A stretch of 57,183 nt of DNA from Oscillospiraceae bacterium (GTDB lineage: Bacteria > Bacillota > Clostridia > Oscillospirales > Oscillospiraceae): NCBI GenBank assembly GCA_009781515.1, contig WQXY01000015.1, positions 1-57,183 of the forward strand. Reading direction: 5' to 3'. The position numbers were made by a program, and so were the translations under genes. Shown here one piece after another: positions 7,025 to 19,000 of this stretch. The notes under the pieces are model-generated. The model was given only the letters and a program-made list of their open reading frames with translations, did no database searches and was not told the DNA's origin. How positions within the stretch are numbered: position 1 is the first letter of the stretch; every line of letters begins with the position of its first letter.

Positions 7025-10000
7025 TTACTTATACTTCGCGCGTTGGCGGCGGATTACGAGCGCTACGGTGGCGGTGGCGGCGAGCGAGGTTATCAGCCCG
7101 ATTACGAGTGTCTCGATTATCGACACAAGTCCGGTTTTCGGCAATGTGCCGCCTTTGTCATCTGTACCCTTTGAGCCGTCGGGGTCTTTCGGACCATCGG
7201 GGTCATCGGGGTCGTCCGGGTCTGTCGAGCCGCCCGGGTCATCCGGGTCGTCGGGGTCTTTTGTGTCGCCCGAGTCGCCCGAGTCGCCCGAGTCTCCCGG
7301 GTCGCCCGGGTCGTCCGAGTCATCGGGAATAAAGCGCAGGTCTATTTGCAACGAAACAGGAAGTTCTTCAATTTCCACCCAAATACTTCCCTCAGTGACC
7401 CAACCCTTCTTCACCACAACTTCATCTTTACCCGCAATCTTGGTATTGAGAGTTGTCTCAAAGTAGCCGTCTTCACCGACTTCTACCATTGCATACCCAT
7501 ACTCGCCGTCCAAGTCATTTAAGTTACGGATAACGATATAGCTCCAGTCAACCTTCCAACCCTCATCAGGCTTCCCGTAAACCTTTTTCGCTTTTTTGTA
7601 CGGTTTTCCGCCCAAATCCGGCACGCCGTCTGCATTGTTGTTCATGTTTCCGCCCGTGCTATCGCAGCTTACAACAACCTGTCCACCCTGATTGCCTTCG
7701 GTCACGTTATTAACGGCAATCGTCGGAAGAAACTGCACATATATGTTGACAGCACGCGGCATATCCTCAACTTCTTCGCTGAGCACAAGCCTTACCGACC
7801 CGTCTGTTGTAAACTCCAGCTTTGCTCCGGCATCAAGAAATCTTTGCAGAAGATCAGGATAATCAGCATCGCAGTCTTCAAGAGCCTTTAGCTCTCCGTC
7901 ATCGTCAAGATAGTTATTAACAACAACAGTGTTCCAATCAGTGCTGCCAAAGTCCAAATACTCAATGATAAAGAAGTCGCCAAGCACCCAGAAGAACTCC
8001 TCGTCGGGCTCCCACACAACAGACAGAGCATCGCGCTTTTCAACATCATCATCCCATTGCATTTGCCCGAAACCAAGCTCGACCCTTACCAAACCTCCGG
8101 CATTAGTGAGGTTGCCGGGATTTGTCGGACTTTGACCTTCGTTGTCCGTGATGTTGATTATTGAAACCTCTCTGAGCAGTACGTTATAAATCTCGGTCAA
8201 AGAAGGCTCGTCTGTGGGGTTTGTTCTCCCGCTTGTTCCAAAGGTTTTTTGCTTGTCGATTTCAAAGTCGTTAAACTCGTCAACCTCTACAACATTGAAG
8301 TATACACCTTGCGGCAGCACGAGCATAAAGCTCTGTTTGCGCCCGATTTCGATAAGTCCGTCATCTGTCATTTTTTCCGTAAATGCGTCTTTCTTATCCT
8401 CGTCCGTCAGCTTGTCATAGTCTTCAAACTTTCCGCCAAACACGTGGTAAACATGCCCTTTATAGAGCGTGCCGGGATTGTCTTCGTCAATCGGCTTGTC
8501 TGACAGGTATACCTCAAAAATGAACTTACTGTCCGCTTTGGGCAGCCAGTCTGAGTCCTTATATACCCAAAGTGAAGTTATCTCATACGGCAGCCAGTTT
8601 TCGAAGTCCGCATCATAGATGTGATGGTCGGGAGCAGAGCGTCTTTCACCTATAGAGCTGTTTGCGGGTGCATCTCCCGAGGGTTTGGGACTGTCGACCA
8701 CAACTCCGTAAAACGGCGGCGCAATCTCCTGTATACAATATTGACGCAGTGTTAGCGGCAGTTTGTTCGGCACAAACTTTGTAAGTCCCGGTCCCGTAAT
8801 TTCGTATGTCCAGAAGTCATTACCCTGAGCATCTTTGCCGTTCTTGTTTGTCCATTCTAAAGTGTACAAGCTTTCATCTACAGGTGCCCAATCGTCGGTT
8901 TCCGCATCGCGATAGTAGACCTTGAACTCCACATCATCCGGTCTTAAGCCGTATGCGTTGTTGTGGTCTATCCAATATTTTGTACCGGAAATTGAAATCG
9001 TTTCAACAACAAGCTCGTTTGTTATCGTTGTTTCATATCCGAGGACTTCAGTAGAATATTCATAATGCGTTCTTTGCTTGTCACCGATAAAGCCTGCTGT
9101 GCCACCGTTTGATGAGGTAAAATCTCTTTCTGTGGTACCGTCCAAGGCGGCAATCTCAAGCACTCTGTACTGCCACTCGTCACCATTTGTGTCAAACTTC
9201 GGCAGGTTTGTAAATATGTAACCTTGAGACTCTGCTGATGTCACTGTCATTTCATGTATTATATCACCGTTAATATCTGTCGCTTGTGCCCATGTGCCGC
9301 CGTCAATTCTTTTTTGAAGGGCAAATATCAGGGTTTCCGGTCTGACTGCATAAGAATTGTGGTAGTCTTCCCAGACTTTGTTCACCGTGACATCGACGGT
9401 ATCTAAATTGTTTGTGACATCCACTTTCTGCGGCAAATCGGGAGTTGCTATATTACCGCTCAGGCTTGTTAAAGTCGGAGGCGAAACGCCGTTGTATTTG
9501 TAATCTGCCGTGTAGCCGTGAATGGAGGTTTCTTCGACTGTGTAACGCAGCAGTGTGCTTACCCCGTCCACAACTTTTCTGATTGGCAAATCATTCCATG
9601 TGGCTTCCCAGTCGGTCGAAGCATCGACAGTTTCGGGAGTTCCCACCGCTTCTTTGTCTGTTACACCATCGGAGTTTGTCGTCACATAAAGCTGCAGTTG
9701 TGCCGAGAGCGGCTGCATCTCAAAGCGGTCATTTTGGTCTTCCCAGTGTTTTTCGGCTGTGATGCTCATTGTCTTTGGCGTGTAGGAGTTAATTACCGTT
9801 ACAGAGTTTGCGGGTGCGGCAATAATATCGCTGACATACAGGTCTTCGAGTGTGCTGTATTTACCCTCGTACTCCTCACCGTCATCTTCATCGCCACCGT
9901 TTATTTTATACTGCAACGAATAATCGCTTGGAATACCGGCGGGAAGCTCAACCACGCGATACTCACTCGGCGTGCCGTCGGGTCGATACTTCGGTAGATT

Positions 10001-13000
10001 ATTCCATGTATACGTCCATGGCAAGGTGCTTGTTGCATAAAGGGTTACAGGCTCTGAAATAATCTCAAAATCCTCGCCCATGTCTTTAATGAGCACAACC
10101 TGCACACCGTTCGGACGCACGCCGTCCTGATTGTTAAAGTCTTCCCATTTTTTGCTTATCGTAATGCTGCGTCTTTCAAGAGTGTTTGTTATTGCAACTT
10201 TCAGGTTATCTCCGTCAGCTGTAGCTTCTACATACTCGTCGCCTCTTGAATAGCTGTATGGGAAGAATGTATCAGTGACTTCCAAGCCGCCGATTTTTAC
10301 TTCCTTCACAGCGTACAGATACTTGCTTCCGTCACTGTTTTCAATCGGCAGGCTGCTCCATGTGCCTGTCCGGCCGTTATTATTATCGAGAGTAATCGGT
10401 GAAGCAATAGTACTTGGAACTAACGTCCATACCGGGTCTGTCGTTGTTCCTTCAAGGCGGAAGTACAGGTGCAGCTCTACCGCAGGTTTATCCGCTAAAT
10501 CTGCCGTAAACGGATTATCAGTTACAATATCATCCCATACTTTTGTAACGGTCAGGATTGTAGTATTAAGTGTATTTTTGACAGTGACCGTATGAGTTCT
10601 CGGCATACTGTCTTCAATACTGCCACGCAGACTCTTGCGGAGGTCTGCCGTACCTGCACTGGTGCCGCCGGTATTATCAAGTGTATAAGTATACTCCTGT
10701 CCAAATCCGCTGAGCGCTGTATTGTCTGCGTTAAACTCCTTGACAAAGTAATAATACTGAGAGCCTTCTTTCATTATCGGCAGGTTTTCCCACAGGGCTG
10801 TCCATGCTTCAGGAATTGTTGACGCAGATACATTTTTACCTGCACCGTCAACAAACTCAACATCTGCGGCGCTTACATCACCCACACTGTCCGGATTGGT
10901 TGTTCTGTAAAGCCTAAACTGAACCGACGACGGACGTGTGTTAAATGGCGTACCAAGCGGATCATCGTCTAATCCCCAATCCTTGGTAACTGCTATATTC
11001 ATAGTTTTTGGTGTGTAGGAGTTGCGTACGGTTACTGCGCCTGCAGCTTCGTCTATCTTAATGATACCGCTGACATACAGGTCTTCCAAAGTATCTTCGT
11101 TACCGGCGTATACACCTCCGAGAATATTTGTAAATGTTAAACCACTGCCGCTGCCATATGAAATTGTATAGCCGTCAACGCCAACCGGCATCTCAACAAC
11201 ACGGTATTCGCAGGGCGAGCCGTCGGGTCGATACTTCGGCAGGTTATCCCATGTAAACGACCATGGCGTAGAGGTTGTGTTAGGCAGCGTGACGGGGTCG
11301 GAAACTATCTCGTATGCCGTACCCATGTCTTTTATGAGGCGCACTGTGACAGTACTTGGTCTGACACCATCTTGGTTGTCATTGTCAAACCAATCCTTGC
11401 TGATTGTAATACTGCTTGTTTGAAGTGTGTTTGTGAGTGTTGCTTTTAATGTATCATCATTGGTGTCCAAGGTTGCAAGCACAAACTCTGACTGTCTTGC
11501 ATAACTGTAGGGATAGTTTGAACCGGTTAAATCGGTAGTGCCGATTTTAGTTTCTTTCACGGCATAATGATATGGCACTCCATAACTGTTTTTGACCGGC
11601 AGACCAAGCCATCCATCTGTCAGCTTCGTCGCCGTCAACAAGGCTTCTGTTGCGCCCGGCATCGGAGCCCACTGCGTTGTTGATGTCGGCGGGTTTTCTC
11701 CGAGGAAGAAATACAACTCTACTGTTACATCAGGTTTTTGTGCAGCTGTCAAAACAAACTTCCCTGCAGTATCCACCCAATTTTTTGTAACATTTAAGTC
11801 TATAGTTTCAAGTGTGTTTGCAAGAGTTACCGTGTGCGTTCTTTGCGGGTTATCTGCAATACTTCCGCGTATACTGTTGCGGATGTCTGCAGTGCCGCCG
11901 CTTGTGCCGCCTGTGTTGTCAAGTGCATAGGTATATAACTGAGTATGTCCTTTGACGAGAGTTCCGTCGGTGTTAACTTCCTTAACAAAGTAGTAAAACT
12001 GAGAACTCGTTCCCGGTACTGTAGCACTTCCACCCACGTTTTTCATAATCGGAAGGTTATTCCACATAGATGCTGCTGTAGTCCACGGAATAGTTGACGA
12101 GGCAGATACATCTTCAAAACCGAGATATTCAACTGCTCCCGAGGTTATATTTGTTTCATCTGTATTGCCGACTAAACCCGAGTTGGTTGTCCTGTATAAT
12201 CTAAACTGTATCGCGGTCGGGCGTGTGTTATCCGGAGCAGCAAGCGGGTCTGCTGTCGGCGACCACTGCTTTGTGACCCTCAGGTTCATCAGTCGCGGCG
12301 TGTAGTTATTTGTGATATCCACCTTGGCATTTGCTACGTCAGCTACACCTTTTAATTCCTCAATAGCACGGTCGGGCTCGTAAAGCCACAGATTAGTAGA
12401 TACTCCGCCTATTACCCGGGTTATAAGTGTTCCTTTTTTTGTTATTTCGTTTTCTTTAAAGTCCGGCAGTTCGTAGTGCTGTACGGCTTCTTCAACCACA
12501 TGATATGTGCTTGGTGTTGTTCCGTCTTGTCTGTACTTCGGCAGGTTTTCGAATGTGTGTGTCCACGGCACAGTATTTGTTGCACTGAGCGGCACCCTCG
12601 CGGATATCATTTCTTCCGGTGTATCCATGTCTCTGATGAGCCGCACATATACTGTCGCAGGTCTTCTGTCGTCTTGGTTGTTGCTGTCATTCCACGGCAT
12701 TTTTGTGACTGTTATGTCGTTACGGGGCACAAGGGTGTTGGTGACAGTTGTAGGCGCTCCGACTGCGGTGAATACCCCATCTGTTTTATTATAACTGTAA
12801 GGATAAGCAGAACCGGTAAAATTCTCACCGCCGATAGCTACTTCTCTGACGGTATATTCATATGGTGTACCTGCATTATTTTCCGTAGGTAGTCCTGCGA
12901 ATGTATAAGTCCAGCCGGGACCTCCGAACGTCTGTCTGCTGTTTGTGCCTGTTGCATCAATAAACGCACCGCCACCTTGCACCCTGTACATTAACTGCAC

Positions 13001-16000
13001 TGTTACATTGGCAGTTTTGGCAAATTCATTATCCTCATAACCAACCCAGCTTTTATCAACTTTAAGTGATGTTGTTTTCAGTGTGTTTGTCAGTGCGGCA
13101 GGATTAATTGTTTGCTTTGGTTGATTACTCGTATACGTTATTGTGCTTGAGTTTGTGATGTTATAACCATGCATGGTTGTAATTACATCCCCGGCTGCAT
13201 TTATTTCGACAACACGGTATTGTTGAGATCCTCCATTATGCCTTGCAACTAAATCTTCCCATGCGGGACTAAGGCTCCAACTGTTTGCCTGATTTAGCGT
13301 TTGAATTGCCGTTTGTGACTTGCTGAGCCTGCCTTCGTCACCATCACCACCGGTTCCGTTGAGCATTGGCGTCCAAATAGGAGTTGATGTAGTGCCTGTA
13401 TTGCGTTCCAATCTCACGCGCACCGACGCAGGGCGAATAGCGTTAAGATTTGCATCGGCAGTACCAAGACCTATTGAAGCACCAATAATAGTACTGTCTA
13501 AGTTAACTCCTGTTCCCCAGCTTTTGCTTACACGCAGGTCAAATCTAATTTTTTGATGCATGTTGATAAACTCATATAATTGTTTGTCTTTATCAATAGA
13601 CTCACCCAATGTAAATGATTTATCACCAAGTTCTTCCGGCGGTATTATCGGGTTATTATTGCTATCTAATTCATAAAAACCTCTCGGTGTATCTTGTCCA
13701 ACTAACTCCTCAACCGTATATGTACTTGCTGTTCCTGTTGCAAGCCATGCCGGAACATTCCAACTGTACTCATATATATCGGGTTCATCCGCCTCCGGAT
13801 CTGTATCGACTTTAGTATCAGTGTTATGCGCCAACCTAACATTCATCTCTCTGTCGCTAACATCGTCTCTTACAATCTTAAAGTCTACAAAAGGCGGTCT
13901 GAAACCATCTCTGTTATAATCATCATCCCATATTTTTCTGATTGTCAGCGGAATGAGTTCAACAGTATTTGTGACAGAAATACCGTCAGTATTGCCTGTT
14001 ACTATAAACCCTGCAGCAGCTCCTGAGGTAATTGCCGCTCCGTTTATATGTGTCTCTATCAGGCGGTACTGTCTCTCTATGAGCACAGTGGCACCATACT
14101 TAGGTAATTGGTCGATAAACTCTACCAACATATCACTACTGCCGTCTAAGAGCTCAATTATTTCACTTTTATTAATTGTCAGTGTTACCAATGTAGGAGT
14201 TTTATCTCTAAAGTCTAACCACGTCGGATTAATAGCAGCTATACCTTCTTCGTGGTATTCAACCTTAAATGTGATACTATCAGGCAGCATGAGTGCGTAT
14301 TCTTCAGGGGTAATTTCTGTTGGTGTTGGTGTTGTGTTCTTCCTCCACACTTTTTTCACATCAGTATCTTCTGTTTGCAGCGTGTTTTTGAAGTCAGCCA
14401 ACATATCGCTGCCGCTTGCATTTGCTTTTACTCTTAAGCTGCCTTCAGGTATAGCTATAAGACCACCTGAAGTTATTTTTGTGCCGTTAGCTCCTATGTC
14501 CATTTCGTAATGGTGCCTCAATGCATCTGCTGCACTTTCTTCGACATAATAAACATACGGCTCGCCGTTTAGAGCATAACGGTATAATGACCTGCCGCCG
14601 ATAACTCCCGATGTTATTCCGGCATCGGTGCTGCTTGCCGTAAATGTGTATGTCCATTCATCTGATGCATCTGTGGCATTTGTCCATGCAGATGCAGATG
14701 TATTAAGCCAGCTTGTTATCTCTCTTAATGTTTCCGGTTTTCCTTCAATTGCACGATACACTCTAAAAGTAAGCGCGGGTCTTGTGTTAAATCTGTTTTC
14801 GCTGTCATTTACCCATGTTTTTGTGCCTTGTAAGCGGACAAATGTACTCAGGCTCTCATCACTGCTTGAACCGTCGTATTTGTTGGTGGCTTCGTAGTAA
14901 AACTCTGCTGTGTCCTCAGGGGTTTCTCCATCATCTCTTGACGTACCTAAGTTATCACCAAATCCACCACCGGTGAACGCATAACCGTCTAAGTGCTCTT
15001 CAAGGTAGTATACATAAGGGAGTCCGTTGTAGCCTATTTGAAGAAGTTTTTTTACAGGTGTTTCTAAATCACCACATTCAATCCTCGGAATACCTGCTCC
15101 GGGTGTAACTCCGACGTCACCTGCACGCCATAAGTCAGCAGGAAGGAACACCTGCCGCCCGTCATAACCTGTCGCACCATAAATGATTTCCTTTTCACCG
15201 ACTTTAAGTTTTGAAGCTTCAATAAGCTCACCGGGTTTTTCCGGGTCTTCCATTGCACGCCAAAGCTCTATTGTTGCGGTTGGTCTCAGTCCTTCATCAG
15301 GCGGAGCGAAAGGAGTAAATATCCAGTCCTTCTTAAATGCCACAGTGACCGCAGGTCCGTTGACATTATATATATTATTAACCGTCATTGTGTAGTCATC
15401 ATAAGTCGGAGCTGCATAACCGGGGATTGGGTCTCCAATCTCAAAGGCACGGTATCTGATAAAGATGCCGTACTCATCGTATTTTGGCATAGGTTCAGGT
15501 TTTTTGTCGGCATCTAATTTGATAAACGTAAAGTTGGGAGTTCCTTTTGTCAGTTCGACTTCGTCGACACCGTCAACCTCAGTTCCGATGGGATATGTTC
15601 CACTATAGGTAAATTCTTTTCGGAGTTCCAGTTCAATCGTCGGAAAACCGCCCGGCAAATCTTCTCTGATGTTATGCCAGATTTTTCGTCCCGACAGATT
15701 ACGCTCGGCTTCGCGCCGATTGATGATAACACCGCCGTCATATACTCTGGCATCTATATCTTTTTCATTATCTGCATTGCTTTTGACAGAAGCAATAGGC
15801 TTAAAATGATCTGTTGAAACTGTGCGTATCGGTATTGTTGTAACGTTAGTGATGCCGGGCGGGGTTACTATACCGGGTGTTGCGAGAGGTGTAGTTGCAT
15901 CCCAATAATCCGTAACATATTCACTGCTGTCCATGTTTGGCATCATTTCTTTAACGGAATAGATAATTTCTGTTCCGGCAGGGACTGTCAATTTGCCATC

Positions 16001-19000
16001 TTCATATATGTCTTCAGATGTATAACGGGGAAGCGGATCAAATTCACACCTCCAGTAGTACGCATTATACGACGCTTCGGTAGTTGTCCACCTGCGGTTG
16101 ACATAAGGGGCTTCTACCGGGGCCGTCAATTCATCCTCTTCTTCGCATTTATATTGCTCGTAAAGAACAAGGTAAATATCAGGGCGCATATGGTGCAACG
16201 GGTCTTCTATAGCCGGATTTGTCGGTGCTCCGGGAACAGTAACATTTCTTGCAACGTCGTGCCAGAGCTTATACACTTCAAAGCGGACTGTGTCTTCACG
16301 CTGATTTGTTACAAAATATGTGTACTGATCGGGAACAGGCTGAGGTTCTTTTGGGTCAAGATGGTCGCCGTATACATAATGTTGATCATAACCTACGGAA
16401 TATACATGCCCGTCATCAAGCTTGTAACCACCTGATGTTATTTGATGTCTGTCCCACTCGCCGGAAACTGTCGGACTTGGTTCATATACTGCGATTTCTT
16501 CTACTTTGTAGAGGTATAAAACACCGTTTGCATCATACTTTGGCAACACTAATGATTTTCCCGGCGCTGTCTCAACTTTGGTGCTTTTCCAAGTTAAACC
16601 ACCCTGTCTCCAAGTCTCGCCGCCGACACCGCCTAATTGCAGTTCTACTACACCTTTGTATGTATCTACACGAGCAGGGTCATCGTATTCAACATCATAG
16701 GTATGAAGCTGCGGCAAATCAAGCGGTGCCCAGTTGTATTTATAATTTTCAGCTCTTGATATCTGAACATGAACCCTTTGAGGTACATTATGCTCGTGGT
16801 GATAGTCATCCTTCCAATCTTTTTCTATTGTTATTTCAACTTCACCTGTGCGAAGGTTTTTAAATGTATAAGAAGTGCGGTACTCTGTCCCGGCATCCCA
16901 TGTATAATCAGGTGGTGGTTCAGCGTTATCAGTTCTTAAGTCAATCGGATCACCTGTAACCCAGTTTATTTTGCTGCCATCTGTTGTGCCGGCTTTTCCA
17001 AAAACACTGTAGCCATGTGCATGTGTTCTCATGTATCCTATGGGTGCTGTGCTGTAGGTTGTAGCCCATGAGCTTGCCAGTGTCGGGTCATATCCATCGG
17101 CATAGGTTACGTTGTACGGTATTTTTGTTGTGGTTGGAGGAGTTCCGGGAGTTACGACTGTCTGCTCGGCTCCTCTTTCTTTGACATAGTAGTTGTTGTA
17201 ATTGCGGTCTTCACCCGTGCCAACACCACCGGGTTCATGACTAAGGCGCAGGAAACCTAACCAGTCATTTCCTCTGCTTAAAGTTACTTCGTCAACTAAT
17301 ATATCGCCATCTATGTAATAAAGCTCCATAACAACAGGGATGCGGCAGCCAAGGTCTCCGTCGTCAGCCCATTCCTTTGTTACACTTACATGTCTTCCGC
17401 TTCCTGTAGACGGCGTGTTGGTAAAAGATGCCTCAATCAAGCCAATTTGTTCACCGTCTTCGTCGACTTTTTCGCCGTAATGAAATCCGAATGTATTATA
17501 ATAACCTGTCGGTCGCGGATTTTCTCTTACTTCATACTCAATTTCGCGACCCTGCTCGTCATAGCGCGGCAAGCCTGTTATGACAAGCCAAGTGTCACCA
17601 ATCGGAGCACCAACATTCGGAGTTACTCTATGCCACGAGTTTCCGGGTGTAATACGAAAATCAGCGGGAGCGGTTCCGCCCGGGACAAAGGTTTTCTCGC
17701 CACCTGCATGTACTTCTTTCATAAGGGCAATATTAATACCGTCATCACCCGGATTAACCAATGAACCGCCTGCAGGTCTTATAGTAAAGAATGCATCTAA
17801 ATCCGGCGAAGAATTGCCATTCCATATTTTTCTAATCCAAACTTCTGTTTCTCCAACCAGCTTATTTTCGAGTTTTACTTTTCCACCCGATGGAATACCT
17901 GACCCGGGAGAGCTTCTGAATTCATATCTGTAACCACCTATTAGTTCTTCTTCTAAATCCAAAACATCAACAGGAACACCGTCAACGGTTACTCTGCTCT
18001 CGCGTATTCTGTACTGATATTCGCGTCCATCTTCATCAAACTGAGGTAATGAAGAAAGCGCAAGGCTCAGTGTCATTGCTTCCGCACGAAAGCCTTCGAT
18101 TTTTTCTTCGGCATCTTCTCTCTTATCGCTATTTACATTTGGTTTTGACAGGTCTACATAATGAAATTTGCTCTTCTCACAATCATCATGTGTGCAACCT
18201 TGTATATTACACCCATCCCAGTAGTTCCAATTTAATAACCTGCGCTCAACGAGTATGGTTACATCCGATCTCATATTTTGCTGTGCTGCGGCAATCCAGC
18301 TTTTTGTTACTTCGATGCCTGCCGAAGCAACACGTCGGTTTTGAAGTGTTCCACCGTTAAATATTAATCCCGGTGTAGGATTTCCCCCTTTTTCATTTTC
18401 GGGGACAAAACTGAGCACACCGGAATAGTCCGGTATACCTCTATAGTCACCGGCACCGGGGTCACTGTAATATTCTTTCAGGAAATATACATATTCCTGA
18501 CCTTCTATATCAAAACGCGGTAGTTTCGGGTCTGCAGGATCATCCGGCTTAGTGAAGAAATCCTCGGTTCGTATTTTAAAATTTTCGTCTCTGTTGAGGT
18601 CAATGCTAAGACCAACAGGTGTTGATGTCCTGTGGCTCATTGTACCGACCCTCGGATAACGGTATAGCGAGAGTATTCCGCCCGGACGCAGGTCTTTTGC
18701 AGCTTTTATAGCGGCATTTCTTTTTGCTATTTCATCTTCATTACCGGCAGGCATTGCATTGGCTATTTCAAGCATCATGTCTACTTCGTCCTGCCACTCT
18801 TTATCGACACTAAAGTCTACATCACCGGCAAGCCTGTTGATAACCCTTCCGCCGTGATAGCTTCTATCGGTAACTAAAGCGAAATTGCCGACATTGCTGT
18901 ATGATGCGTCATATCTGATATTATCATGTGGCAGCGACAACCCTGCACCAAGAATAGCGGCGAACTTATCCTCCATGGTACTTTTCCGCTCGCCTTCAAC

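Noticed and set aside
7006-7466. Plus-strand frames rich in Pro/Ser/Gly at the end of the giant gene
   Set aside because: They are antisense products of the repetitive Asp/Pro/Gly stalk codons of the adhesin.
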